From Actinomadura barringtoniae (GTDB lineage: Bacteria; Actinomycetota; Actinomycetes; Streptosporangiales; Streptosporangiaceae): a DNA stretch of 64,000 nt. The stretch lies in contig NZ_JAGEOJ010000004.1 of the NCBI RefSeq assembly GCF_017573505.1, positions 1 through 64,000 on the forward strand, read 5' to 3'. Below the pieces are notes generated by a model. It was not told the origin of the DNA. It saw nothing but the letters and a program-made list of their open reading frames with translations, and searched no databases. The stretch's first letter is position 1. Every line of letters starts with the position of its first letter. Below, in pieces: positions 38,101 through 45,737 of the stretch. A program made the position numbers and the translations under genes.

Positions 38101-38390
38101 CAGGCCAGCGTGGTCTTCCCGAATCCCCCGGCGCCCCGTAGCGCCACATCGCGCCGTTCCAGAAGTGCGGCGATCAGTGGCTCCTGGATGTCGGCCCGGG
38201 GAACGAACCCGCGCGGTGGAGCAGGCGCCATGGCCGGCGCGGGAGGCCGTTCGCGCGGCGCGTTGAACACCACATCACCGTGGATGTCACGCGCTTGAAC
38301 AACGTTCAAGGCTTCCCCCGCGAACTCGTTCTCCACAAAGCGCAGTGTCGCACCACTACGCCTCCAGAAGCGCCCAGACCGTCTTGCCAC
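35172..38390 (-). CDS. STAND (NB-ARC) NTPase with C-terminal WD40-like propeller
   Basis: Up to 1072 residues. The N-terminus contains the short motif ALNVVQARDIHGDVVF seen ahead of many actinobacterial STAND proteins. The NB-ARC part has P-loop GAGGFGKTT (86-94) and Walker B ALLVVDDAW, then HWPLALVMLSG. From about residue 530 a propeller shows units such as VRWSPDGAKLAL, PRWSPDGGRLAF, LAWRPDGARVAI, VMWSPDGGTLAV and AAFDPEGRRLAV. Such proteins act as ligand-triggered switches. The GTG at 38390 would overlap the upstream ATPase gene by 35 bases; GTG 38336 is an alternative. It is likely co-expressed with that ATPase. Confidence 0.82.
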   Translation of the reverse strand: MARRSGRFWRRSGATLRFVENEFAGEALNVVQARDIHGDVVFNAPRERPPAPAMAPAPPRGFVPRADIQEPLIAALLERRDVALRGAGGFGKTTLACWVCRMPEVREAFPGGVLWVELGQNPSLQKVATSLAGLAAVLTGESPGTYADVPSAAAAFRNALSDKPALLVVDDAWSSADVAHFSGPSTLLVTSRRSGVLEGTEIAVDAMSDAEGAALLEGDPGVLRPLVDRAGHWPLALVMLSGLLRSLGERHGMTSEEAVASLMNELDRYGIATLDELSDADVLRGISRTLDLSLDELGDSRDRLVSLAAFPQGQVVQYETLRRLWDMSDLRVRAVADRFVSRSLASAPGPDGLRLHDVTREALRHMAPEVMRDVSMRLLEGMRPADDGRVFHLCQAGRMDELPALLRDMRYISARLAGAGPLALASDLALARTEDAFAEGLTKLLRLEGHIFVAGLSETDMALTLESRLLNRPGLLEEVHHVTEARPDGGLIALHPMPDVDGSALERSVVVHPDGASQDVDWDPRGRLLATVGYGPPVQIVDTGSWESTAWPVPYSAVVNGVRWSPDGAKLALLGDTSRFSPVFDYYDEHPPQLHALSVHDAATGVEIDVAAFRGAAISFPPGISWGADSEHLAIGGMEGVFLWRSGSGTGPLCLARKDRLGSDTDVDWHPELGLLGHATEGDVGILRHWADPIAGGEPRVWTDRDLRGAGRGLWWRPRGGVAVLALPRSTLLVDPVAQRVLWRLDHRVSLPRWSPDGGRLAFLRSGRLLELWDVPGDGELEAGASPRAAAEIDIGSHQGTRQSLAWRPDGARVAIVRDSAVVKLWRPEQSTERPTRELRHVMWSPDGGTLAVGGSRERWFALDPLDLDAAAVECAPHPFSGRDPAGKRSWLDEVGARREWESGHEPRTFVEFAPGEQAWIVARWFEPLSLCRRNGAETVLVPGYDGRRWGGASFTPSGDRVVAVSGYGPFEKTDFTLWPVTEAAQGEPAARWTTLVEPDVRHVWRVTASETHAVIVANPGLIGLFELDGMRNVCWIRTNATARDAAFDPEGRRLAVVGDAGVYLFEVTPAG

Positions 38391-38757
38391 CGTCCGGACC
38401 TAGGGCGTACCCGCATTCCAGACTCAGCACTTGAACAATGTGCAACCCCCAGCCACCGATGCCGTCGAACTCACCGTCGTCGAGATCGAGCTCGACAGGC
38501 CTGGCCTGAGGGACGCGGCCGCTGGGGTCCCACACCTCCAGCAGCAACCCTGTGGCCTCTCGCGTGAAGCGCACCCACAGCTCGCGCCCCGGCGCCGCGT
38601 TCACGGCGTTGGTGACGAGCTCGCCGGTGACCAGTAGCGCGTCGTCCGCCCGGTGCAGCAGATCCCATTTCAGGAGCCGCTGCTCGACGAGCGTCCGGAC
38701 CAGCCCCGGTGCGGCGGCCGAGGCGAGCAAGCTCATCCGAAGCCCGTCCGGATTCAT
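38356..38757 (-). CDS. RsbW-like ATP-binding protein (GHKL fold)
   Basis: 133 residues from ATG 38757, with AGGCGG 8 bases upstream. N-box ALLVTGELVTNAVNA, G1-box VWDPSGR and G2-type DGIGGWGLHIVQVLS are those of serine-kinase/anti-sigma-like ATPases. In streptomycetes such proteins are typically encoded next to XRE-DUF5753 and DUF397 genes (whiJ/abaA-like loci), which is exactly the case here. It is followed by the STAND NTPase gene and is divergent from the XRE gene across a clear dyad. Confidence 0.85.
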   Translation of the reverse strand: MNPDGLRMSLLASAAAPGLVRTLVEQRLLKWDLLHRADDALLVTGELVTNAVNAAPGRELWVRFTREATGLLLEVWDPSGRVPQARPVELDLDDGEFDGIGGWGLHIVQVLSLECGYALGPDGGKTVWALLEA

Positions 38758-38771
38758 CACGATCACCGCCT

Positions 38772-38797
38772 GTGACAGAGTTTTCGATTTCTGTCAC
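38772..38797. promoter_or_regulatory. 8-bp inverted repeat between ATPase and XRE genes
   Basis: GTGACAGA (38772-38779) and TCTGTCAC (38790-38797) are perfect inverted arms with a 10-base, AT-rich spacer. It sits in the 104-base divergent region and is a good operator candidate for the XRE protein. Confidence 0.6.
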
Positions 38798-38861
38798 CAG
38801 ACTCACCGCTTTGATCTAACGTCGCGATGTACCCGCGACTACTGGATACACCGGAGGATCA

Positions 38862-39647
38862 ATGGCGATCACCCGCGAGCCCCTCGACCCCACGGCCTCG
38901 TTCTGGCACTTCCTGGCCTATCAGCTGCGGTTCGTCCGCGAGCAGCACGGTCTCTCACTCGCCCAGTGGGGACGCATAATCGGTGCCGCACGTTCCACTG
39001 TTTCCAACATCGAGGCGAACCGCCGCAAGATTGATGACGCGCAGGCCAAGGTCATCGATGACCACTGTGGCACCGGCAGGCTGTTCCAGGTGATGCTCTG
39101 GTTCGCGCGCACAACGCACGACCCGGACTGGTTCCGCCAGTACACGGTCTACGAGTCCGAAGCCGATGTCATCAGGGCCTACCAGGGCCAGATCATCCCG
39201 GTTCCCCTCCAAACCGAGGACTATGCCCGAGCGATTCAGACCACGGCGGATATCGACGACATCGACAAAGCCGTGGCCGGTCGCCGTGCGCGCAAGGACG
39301 CGGTCTTGGGGCGTACGCAGCCAGCACTCCTTTGGGTTCTGCTGGACGAGGCCGTGCTGGATCGCCCCATAGGCGGAGCGCAAACCATGAGAGACCAGCT
39401 CCAGCATCTTCTGGAGCTGTCCGACTTGCCACGGGTAAGCATTCGAGTGGTCCCGAAGTCCGCAGGGGCCTACGTCGGCCTTGGCGGGTCGTTCCAGGTC
39501 ATGAGCCTCAAGTCGCGCGACGTCGTCTACGTGGGCGCTCATCGGGGCGGACGGCTCGTTGAGGCCTCCGCAGAGGCCCGCGAGTATGGCCTAGATTACG
39601 AACGGATTGGGGCAAAGCTCTATCAGAGGATGATTCACGGACGCTGA
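38862..39647 (+). CDS. XRE-family regulator with DUF5753 domain
   Basis: 261 residues from ATG 38862 (GGAGGA 3 bases away from the start). Helix-turn-helix at about 22-62 (HGLSLAQWGRIIGAARSTVSNIEANRRK), then DUF5753 from about 85 with QGQIIPVPLQTEDYARA, RRARKDAVLGRTQPALLWVLLDEAVL and the tail GREYGLDYE-like segment EAREYGLDYERIG. WhiJ-like proteins of this type control development and pair with DUF397 proteins. A DUF397 gene follows after 25 bases. Confidence 0.9.
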   Translation: MAITREPLDPTASFWHFLAYQLRFVREQHGLSLAQWGRIIGAARSTVSNIEANRRKIDDAQAKVIDDHCGTGRLFQVMLWFARTTHDPDWFRQYTVYESEADVIRAYQGQIIPVPLQTEDYARAIQTTADIDDIDKAVAGRRARKDAVLGRTQPALLWVLLDEAVLDRPIGGAQTMRDQLQHLLELSDLPRVSIRVVPKSAGAYVGLGGSFQVMSLKSRDVVYVGAHRGGRLVEASAEAREYGLDYERIGAKLYQRMIHGR

Positions 39648-39672
39648 TTCATCAGTACTGGGAGGCCTCGCA

Positions 39673-39876
39673 ATGACGACGTGGCGGAAGAGCAGCTACA
39701 GCGGTAGCGCGACCGACGAGGCGTGCATCGAGGTAGCGCAGCTTGAGGGCGGGATCGGAGTCAGGGACTCCAAAGCGCCGCACGGGCCGCATCTCGTCAT
39801 CACCGCTGGTGCGTTCGGCCTGCTGCTTGAGCACGTCCGTCACTTGGATGGAGGACCTTCGGCCCTGCGCAGGTGA
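39673..39876 (+). CDS. DUF397-domain protein
   Basis: 67 residues. The family pattern is complete: WRKSSYSG at the start, ACIEVAQLEGGIGVRDSKAP in the middle and the hydrophobic GAFGLLLEHVR end. DUF397 proteins antagonise their XRE-DUF5753 partner, and the partner gene lies 25 bases upstream. The next 258 bases (39877-40134) show no gene or clear signal. Confidence 0.9.
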   Translation: MTTWRKSSYSGSATDEACIEVAQLEGGIGVRDSKAPHGPHLVITAGAFGLLLEHVRHLDGGPSALRR

Positions 39877-40134
39877 CCGGCGGCGCGGTGGAATGAAGGT
39901 GCGCGGGAGGAACCGCAGCAGGTGCGAAACCAGCGGCAGATCGATCGCCGCTCACCGCACATCTCGATTCGCTGCCTAAGCGGCGACGGGCCCCTCCCGC
40001 GTTCGACTGGTTCGGGAGCCGGTCGTAGCCACGAATAAGATCAACTAGCCCTACGTCGCAGGTAATCGCCTTGGCTACCCCCTCGCTCATAGCGTCGGAG
40101 ACATCGAGGACGACGTCTCTGGAAGGGGCATCCG

Positions 40135-40539
40135 ATGACCACCATGACCAACAGCGGGATCCTGGCCGACGGGCGGCGGCTGCTGAGGCTGGCGCTGCGC
40201 CTGGACGCGGTGGTCACCGGCGCCAACGGGCTGGCGTATCTGGCGCTGGCCAAGCCGCTTGAGGATCTGCTCGGGCTCGATGCCGGGTACGGCGTCGCCG
40301 TGGGGGTGTTCCTGCTGGTGTACGCGGCGGCCGTGTGGGCGATCTCCGGCCGGATGAACCGGTGGGCCGTGACCGCGGTGATCGAGGCCAATGTGGTCTG
40401 GGCGGTGCTGAGCGTGGTCGCGGTGGTGACGGGGTGGCTGTCGCTCAACACGGTGGGCAACGTGTGGGCGATCATGCAGGCCGTGGTCGTGGCGGGCTTC
40501 GCCGGGGTGCAGTACGCGGCGTTGCGCAGGAGCCGGTAA
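40135..40539 (+). CDS. four-helix membrane protein, unknown function
   Basis: 134 residues from ATG 40135 with GGAAGG about 8 bases upstream. Four membrane helices (about 25-45, 53-72, 78-102, 108-128) separated by very short loops, beginning LLRLALRLDAVVTGANGLAYLA. This pattern recurs in small actinobacterial proteins of unknown role. No 17-bp site is seen upstream. A strong hairpin follows its stop codon. Confidence 0.65.
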   Translation: MTTMTNSGILADGRRLLRLALRLDAVVTGANGLAYLALAKPLEDLLGLDAGYGVAVGVFLLVYAAAVWAISGRMNRWAVTAVIEANVVWAVLSVVAVVTGWLSLNTVGNVWAIMQAVVVAGFAGVQYAALRRSR

Positions 40540-40544
40540 CGCAC

Positions 40545-40577
40545 AACTGCCCGCCCTCGGTGTGAGGGCGGGCAGTT
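40545..40577. terminator. strong bidirectional terminator
   Basis: A perfect 14-bp stem (40545-40558 with 40564-40577, core CTGCCCGCCCTC) and 5-base loop GGTGT, flanked by AA and TT, between two convergent genes. Confidence 0.85.
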
Positions 40578-40588
40578 TCGGCGTCCGA

Positions 40589-41083
40589 TCAGGCGGTGGT
40601 CTGGCCGTGCAGGGCCTCCTGCAGGGCGTTCTCGGTCTCCTTGGAGAGCGAGGACTTCAGCACCGTGCCGCCGAACTTGCTCATGGCCTCGACGGCCTTG
40701 TCCGGCGTGACCTTCTCCACCACGATGAAGAGCGCGGACGTGCCCGGCTGGAGCATGTCGCGCACTTCCTTCTGGAAGTTCTTGTCGATACCGGACTTCT
40801 CGATCTTGCCCATCAGGGCGCCCATGCCCGCGCCGAGCGCCATTCCGAAGAACGGCACGAAGAACAGCAGGCCGAAGAGCAGCCCCCAGAACATGCCCCA
40901 GGTCGCGCCGCCGGCCACCGCGTGGTGGTTCGTCGTGACGTGGAACTTGCCTTCAGTGTCGCGAGAGACGACTGCTACCGCGTCGGGCTGGATGATGAGA
41001 TCGCGGCTCAGCCGCTGAACCTCGCGCTCCGCCTCGGTCGCCGTGGTCTCGTCCGGGTAGCCGATCGCGATCAGATCCGCCAT
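40589..41083 (-). CDS. DUF1269-family protein
   Basis: 164 residues from ATG 41083. The N-terminal alpha/beta part (LIAIGYPDETTATEAEREVQRLS) is followed by a glycine-rich hydrophobic stretch GGATWGMFWGLLFGLLFFVPFFGMALGAGMGALMGK and a C-terminal part beginning FQKEVRDMLQPGTSALFIVVEK. This is the DUF1269 layout. Function unknown; members are often stress-linked. Site 7 lies 67 bases upstream, with a weak hexamer TTCCCT at offset 23. Confidence 0.85.
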   Translation of the reverse strand: MADLIAIGYPDETTATEAEREVQRLSRDLIIQPDAVAVVSRDTEGKFHVTTNHHAVAGGATWGMFWGLLFGLLFFVPFFGMALGAGMGALMGKIEKSGIDKNFQKEVRDMLQPGTSALFIVVEKVTPDKAVEAMSKFGGTVLKSSLSKETENALQEALHGQTTA

Positions 41084-41150
41084 GGCGGTCCGTCCTTCCT
41101 GATCCCTTGAGGTGACACCCCCAGGGAATGCGGCGCCCACCTGCACGGCA

Positions 41151-41167
41151 TCACCCGCAACGGATGA
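41151..41167. promoter_or_regulatory. regulon site 7: TCACCC-GCAAC-GGATGA
   Basis: 17-bp inverted repeat upstream of the DUF1269 gene. The LysR gene on the other side starts more than 100 bases away and shows no matching arrangement. Confidence 0.75.
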
Positions 41168-41274
41168 CCCTCGCGGAGGGTGCTCCCTCCGGCCGTTTTG
41201 GATCCGCCCGGCACCACCGCCTATTGTCCAGCAGGGCGATGACCTGGAACGACGCGTGACCGGGCGGGAGACTG

Positions 41275-42198
41275 GTGGAGCGGTACGAGATCGAGACATT
41301 CCTGACGCTGGCCGAGGAGCTGCATTTCGCGCGGACCGCCGAACGCCTGCGCCTGTCGCCCGGCCGGGTCAGCCAGACGATCAAGACGTTGGAGCGCCGT
41401 CTCGGCGGCCCGTTGTTCGAACGCAGCAGCCGCCGCGTGGACCTCACCCCGGTCGGCCGGCAGCTGCATGCGGAGCTGCTGCCCGCGCACCAGCAGATCC
41501 AGCGTGCCTTGGACAACGCGTCGGCCACCTTCGCCGGGATCAGCGGTGTGCTGCGCGTGGGGTTCACCACGCCATGGTCCGGCGCCCTCTTCCTTCGAGC
41601 CGTCGAGGCGTTCAACTCGCGCCATCCTCGGTGCACCGTCCAGTTGCAGGAGCTGACATACAACGCGGCCGTCACAGCATTGCGGGACGAGGACGTGGAC
41701 CTGGTGATCACCGTGCCTCCCGTCGAAGAACCGGCCATCACCGTGGGCCCCGTTCTGTTCTCCGAACCACGTGCCCTGGTCGTGCCCGCCGACCACCCCC
41801 TTGCGACACGGGGAGCGGTCTCGCTGGAGGAGCTCGCGGTCCTGCCGCTGATCATGGGTGCCGGGATGTCCCACGCCTGGCAGGACGCCCACTTCCTGCT
41901 CCGTACTCCCCAGGGCCGTACCATTCCGCAGGGACCGGCCGCCAGCGGCTGGCAGGAGACACTCGCTCTGGTCGGGGCAGGCAAGGGTGCTTCGGTGGCT
42001 CCCCTCCGAGCGGGGCTTTACCACGGTCGACCTGATGTTGCTTATGTCCCGTTCGATGACACACCGCCCTTGGACTACGCGCTGATGTGGCGCGATGCGG
42101 GCGACACCGCCAGGCTCCGGGAGTTCGTGCAGACCGTCCGCGAGTTCTCTCCTGAGACGGCCGGTCGCTCCGGGAATCGGCACTCCGCTCCCGCTTAG
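41275..42198 (+). CDS. LysR-family transcriptional regulator
   Basis: 307 residues from GTG 41275. Helix-turn-helix in residues 1-60 (IETFLTLAEELHFARTAERLRLSPGRVSQTIKTLERRLGGPLFER), then a periplasmic-binding-like effector domain from about 90 (GVLRVGFTTPWSG). It converges on a minus-strand operon (MFS, SnoaL-like, hydrolase) with 15 bases between stops, so that operon is a possible target despite the orientation. Effector unknown. Confidence 0.85.
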   Translation: MERYEIETFLTLAEELHFARTAERLRLSPGRVSQTIKTLERRLGGPLFERSSRRVDLTPVGRQLHAELLPAHQQIQRALDNASATFAGISGVLRVGFTTPWSGALFLRAVEAFNSRHPRCTVQLQELTYNAAVTALRDEDVDLVITVPPVEEPAITVGPVLFSEPRALVVPADHPLATRGAVSLEELAVLPLIMGAGMSHAWQDAHFLLRTPQGRTIPQGPAASGWQETLALVGAGKGASVAPLRAGLYHGRPDVAYVPFDDTPPLDYALMWRDAGDTARLREFVQTVREFSPETAGRSGNRHSAPA

Positions 42199-42213
42199 TT
42201 GACCGGAAAGGCC

Positions 42214-43617
42214 TCACGCCTCCGAGCTCTGATGCCCGTTTCGCGGCAGTGTCAGCGTCGCGCTCGCGGTGAGGATGAGGCCGGCTGCGGCGAGCAGCAT
42301 GCTCCAGCGCATTCCGGTCAGGAACGTGTCGGAGCCTGCCAGGAGCGCTCCGAAGACCGCGACCGCGATCGCTCCGCCGACCTGGCGGCCGGTGTTGAGT
42401 ACGGCGCCTGCGGTGCCTGCCCGGTCGGCGGGCACGGCGTCGAGCAGCATCGCGGTCAGCGCCGGCACCGTGAGCGCACCGCCGAGCCCGACCGGCACCA
42501 TCAGCGCCGCCACGACCCAGACGTTGGTGTGCGCGCTGACCGTGAGCAGAGACAGCAGCCCGGCCGTGCCGACCAGCTGGCCCGCCACCATCGGCACCCG
42601 TGGGCCGAACCGGGCGGCCAGTCTCGCTGAGGCCAGGTTCACCACGGCGACCAGTGCCGTCATCGGGATGAACATCAGACCCGCGGTGAGCGCGGACTGC
42701 CCGCGTTCCTGCTGCAGGTACAGGCTGAAGATGAACACCCCGCCGTAGTACGCGGCGTTCAGCATGAACCCGACCACCAGCGACACAGCCACCACCCGCG
42801 AGCGGAACAACGGCAGCGGCAGCATCGGGTGCGCGCCCCTGGCCTGCGCGGCCAGGAACGCGACCGCCGAGACGACGGCCACCAGCAGTGATGCCACGAC
42901 CAGTGGTGTGCCGAAGCCCTTGGCGCCGCCCTCGATCACGCCGTAGGTGAACGCGCCCATCGTGACCACGGCCGTCACCTGCCCGACCGCGTCCAGCCGT
43001 GCGGGCAACCGCGGCGAGGCCGGTACGCGGGAGAGGAGGGCGAGTGCCAGCAGGCCCGCGGGCAGGTTGACGAAGAAGATCCATCGCCAGCCCACCGAGG
43101 CGGTCAGTGCGCCGCCGAGCACCGGTCCGGCCGCCACCGCGACCGCGCCGCCCACGGTCCAGACCGCGATCGCCCGGGCCCGCTTGGCCTGGTCGGGAAA
43201 CCCTTGGCGGACAAGCGCGAGAGACGCCGGCATCATGACGGCCGCCGCGGCTCCCTGAACGAGCCGGGCCGCGACCAGTACGCCGAGTCCGGGCGCGAAT
43301 CCGCACGCGGCCGAGGCCACAGCGAAGAGAATCAGCCCTCCGCCGTACGCCTGCCGGGCTCCGATGCGGTCGGACAGGGCGCCCGCCGAGAGCATCAGGG
43401 CGGCGAACATCAGCGTGTAGCCGTCCACCACCCACTGCAGACCCGACATGCCGCCGCCCACGCTCCGCCCGATGTCAGGCAGTGCGACGGTGACGATCAA
43501 TGCGTCCAGCGAGATGAGAAAGAAGCCCAACAGGGCGGCACCGAGCACCACTGAGGAACCGCTCCGGGCGGACTCCGGTGGCGCGTCCGCGGCCGAGGGT
43601 TTGAGCAATGATGTCAT
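42214..43617 (-). CDS. MFS drug-resistance-type transporter (DHA2)
   Basis: 467 residues with about 14 helices. Signature LDALIVTVALPDIGRSVGGGMSGLQWVVDGYTL at helix 1-2 and LSDRIGARQAYGGG in the loop are typical of DHA2 exporters; GGAVAVAAGPVLGGAL is motif C. It starts 4 bases after the stop of the SnoaL-like gene, so it is the last gene of a three-gene operon. Probably exports a toxic or secreted compound. Substrate unknown. Confidence 0.85.
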   Translation of the reverse strand: MTSLLKPSAADAPPESARSGSSVVLGAALLGFFLISLDALIVTVALPDIGRSVGGGMSGLQWVVDGYTLMFAALMLSAGALSDRIGARQAYGGGLILFAVASAACGFAPGLGVLVAARLVQGAAAAVMMPASLALVRQGFPDQAKRARAIAVWTVGGAVAVAAGPVLGGALTASVGWRWIFFVNLPAGLLALALLSRVPASPRLPARLDAVGQVTAVVTMGAFTYGVIEGGAKGFGTPLVVASLLVAVVSAVAFLAAQARGAHPMLPLPLFRSRVVAVSLVVGFMLNAAYYGGVFIFSLYLQQERGQSALTAGLMFIPMTALVAVVNLASARLAARFGPRVPMVAGQLVGTAGLLSLLTVSAHTNVWVVAALMVPVGLGGALTVPALTAMLLDAVPADRAGTAGAVLNTGRQVGGAIAVAVFGALLAGSDTFLTGMRWSMLLAAAGLILTASATLTLPRNGHQSSEA

Positions 43618-43621
43618 CAGG

Positions 43622-44062
43622 TCAGCCCGCTGCCCGCGCGGGCAGGTCCTGGTTGCCGTCGCCCCAGGTCGCTGTCATCACCACGGAGGTGATCAGCCAG
43701 CTGCCGCCGGTACGGATCAGCTCCCATCGGTAGTCGCCGCCGAGCGTCCACAGCGGAGCCCCATGCGGCGTGGCCAAGCGGTGGGTGGCCTGGAAGGACG
43801 CGGTGCAGACGGCACGGTCCCCGTCGATCTCGACCAGTTGGTTGGCGATCAGGTGCTGGGTGGCGTCGAAACCGCCGAGCGTCGCCGCCCAGGCGTCCAC
43901 GATCTCCTGCGGGGCGAGCCAGACCGGCTCGCCGCCGTTCAGGCTCGTGTAATCAAGGAGCACCTTGTCGGCGAACAAGCCGCGCAACCGCTCCCACTCA
44001 CGGCGGTCGGCGTACACGGCCATCCGGGTGCAGGTCTGAGCGACGTCAAAGGATGTGGGCAT
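43622..44062 (-). CDS. SnoaL-like (NTF2 fold) protein
   Basis: 146 residues, a one-domain NTF2-fold protein: DVAQTCTRMAVYADRREWERLRGLFADKVLLDYTS, then WAATLGGFDATQHLIANQLVEIDGDRAVCTASFQATH and the terminal strand WLITSVVMTATW. Catalytic identity is not fixed by the fold; members are isomerases, cyclases or binding proteins. It lies between a hydrolase and an exporter in the same operon, suggesting a small detoxification or modification unit. Confidence 0.8.
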   Translation of the reverse strand: MPTSFDVAQTCTRMAVYADRREWERLRGLFADKVLLDYTSLNGGEPVWLAPQEIVDAWAATLGGFDATQHLIANQLVEIDGDRAVCTASFQATHRLATPHGAPLWTLGGDYRWELIRTGGSWLITSVVMTATWGDGNQDLPARAAG

Positions 44063-44110
44063 GGCGAGGTGAACTCCTGGCGGGGTCTGGGTGTGCGGGT
44101 ACGGAGCAGG

Positions 44111-45010
44111 TCAGAGCGTGCGAGCGAAGTGCTCGGCGGCCGCGTCCGCGGCGAAGGTGACCTGCCGTGGCTGGTCGTAGAAGTCGAACTGGACGCCGTC
44201 GGTCCACAGGAACGTCCGCTCGCCCGCCAAACCGTCGTGGAAGCGGCGGGCGCCGTCCGGGATCGCCGCGTCCTCACTGTGCACCAGCAGCACCGACGCG
44301 GTCACCTGCGGCGCGAGGGCGACGGCGTCGAAGTCCAGCCAGCCGGGCCAGGCCATGACGGCGAAGCGGTTGGGCCACTGCGCGATCCCGCCGCGCTGCG
44401 GGTTGAGGTAGAAGTCGATGTCGAACGGCATGGCCGCCTCGGGGTCGCTGCCGCTGACCACCGGCACGTAGGCGACCTCTCCGGTCTGCTCGTACCGCTG
44501 CCGGGCCAGGGCCGCGGCTGCCTTCTTGGCGTCGATGCCCTCAGCCCCGCCGTAGTTCTCCTCGCACAGGCGGCGATCGTGCAGCCACGGCGCCACCAGG
44601 GCGAGCGACCGCACCCTCGCGTCCTGGGCGGCGAACGCGCTCGCGTACATCGCTCCGGCGCACACCCCCAACGCGCCCACATACTCGCCCTCCACCGCCG
44701 GATGACCGATCAGGAAGTCGGCTGCGGCCCGGATGTCGCGGACCTTCAGCTCCGGCGACTCGTAGTCGCGCGGCTCGCCATCCGACTCGCCGTAGCCGCT
44801 GAAGTCGAACGACAGCGCCGCATAACCGCGCCGGGCCAGCTCCTCGGCGTACCGGTCGGCCATCTGCTCCTTGACGCTGGTCCAGGTCCCGGCGACCACG
44901 ACACCGGCCACCGGACCGCCCTGGCCGGTGGCGGCAGGGTCAGGCAGGAAAAGGTGCCCGGCGAGCTCGGCCGTATCACCGGCGAAGCGCACTTGTTCAC
45001 ACCGAGGCAA
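44111..45010 (-). CDS. alpha/beta hydrolase with Cys nucleophile (dienelactone hydrolase-like)
   Basis: 299 residues from TTG 45010 (AAGGAG 5 bases upstream). Alpha/beta fold features: GVVVAGTW oxyanion region, YAALSFDFSGYGES, and the nucleophile elbow GVCAGAM with Cys117 instead of Ser, as in dienelactone hydrolase. An acid candidate lies in VHSEDAAIPDGARR. The usual late His is not obvious: the expected place reads GVQFDFYDQP. Activity may therefore be altered. First gene of the operon with the SnoaL-like and MFS genes. Confidence 0.78.
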   Translation of the reverse strand: MPRCEQVRFAGDTAELAGHLFLPDPAATGQGGPVAGVVVAGTWTSVKEQMADRYAEELARRGYAALSFDFSGYGESDGEPRDYESPELKVRDIRAAADFLIGHPAVEGEYVGALGVCAGAMYASAFAAQDARVRSLALVAPWLHDRRLCEENYGGAEGIDAKKAAAALARQRYEQTGEVAYVPVVSGSDPEAAMPFDIDFYLNPQRGGIAQWPNRFAVMAWPGWLDFDAVALAPQVTASVLLVHSEDAAIPDGARRFHDGLAGERTFLWTDGVQFDFYDQPRQVTFAADAAAEHFARTL

Positions 45011-45126
45011 GAGGACTCCTTGGGAAGGGGAAGGAAGGTCCTTTCACGCTGACACCCGGCGATCCCCTGAACAAGGCGCGATGTGTAAGGCCAGGTTGAG
45101 CGGAGCTAAACCATCCCGCCGAACAG

Positions 45127-45627
45127 TCAGTGGGTGAGGACGACCTTGAGCATGACGATGACCAGGCCCAGGAGCAGGTTGACGACAGCCGAGACGACGA
45201 TGAGCAGGGGCTTGGCGTTGGAACGGGTGCCTGCCACCACGGTCCAGCCGACCTGGCTTGCCAGGGCCACGAAGAGGGCGCACCAGGCGGCGGTGGCGTT
45301 CGAGAGGCCCAGCAGCCAGCAGAGTGCCGCTGCGGCTGCTGGCGGAACGGCGGCCTGGGCCAGGGGCCATTCGCGGCTGCCTACCTGGCGCACTTCCTGC
45401 TTGGTCAGCGGCGCGCCCTTCTCCCGGTCTCCGGCAAGGCTCGCGTACACGTGGGCCAGCCAGAAGACGACCCCCGTGGCCAGGAGCAGGACCACCAGGG
45501 AGAGCGCCGGCGTGGGCGTGTGGCGGGGCGCGCTTCCCACGACCACGGAGGCGGCCAGGAGGGAGCCGTAGACGGCTCCGGCGTAGTCGACTCGCTCCAC
45601 TCGCTCGCTCTGCACGGCCACGTCCAT
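45127..45627 (-). CDS. four-helix membrane protein, unknown function
   Basis: 166 residues from ATG 45627 (MDVAVQSERVERVDYAGAVYGS). Helices at about 16-35, 44-65, 92-108 and 136-160, with a charged loop GDREKGAPLTKQEVRQVGSREWP between the second and third. Not recognised as a named family. No Shine-Dalgarno is present; the ATG lies 37 bases from site 8 and 8 bases after GACAGT, fitting a leaderless or near-leaderless mRNA. Confidence 0.7.
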   Translation of the reverse strand: MDVAVQSERVERVDYAGAVYGSLLAASVVVGSAPRHTPTPALSLVVLLLATGVVFWLAHVYASLAGDREKGAPLTKQEVRQVGSREWPLAQAAVPPAAAAALCWLLGLSNATAAWCALFVALASQVGWTVVAGTRSNAKPLLIVVSAVVNLLLGLVIVMLKVVLTH

Positions 45628-45664
45628 GGAAGCCAACTGTCCGGGAGGGCCGACGATCCGCGTA

Positions 45665-45681
45665 TCACCCATGGCGGAGGA
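45665..45681. promoter_or_regulatory. regulon site 8: TCACCC-ATGGC-GGAGGA
   Basis: 17-bp inverted repeat between divergent genes. GACAGT follows at offset 24 on the minus strand and CAGCTT at offset 23 on the plus strand; the start codons are 37 and 56 bases away. Confidence 0.78.
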
Positions 45682-45737
45682 GGGCGGCGCAGGTACGCCG
45701 TGGCAGCTTGGCTGGCACCGAGTGTGGAGGTGGGCAC

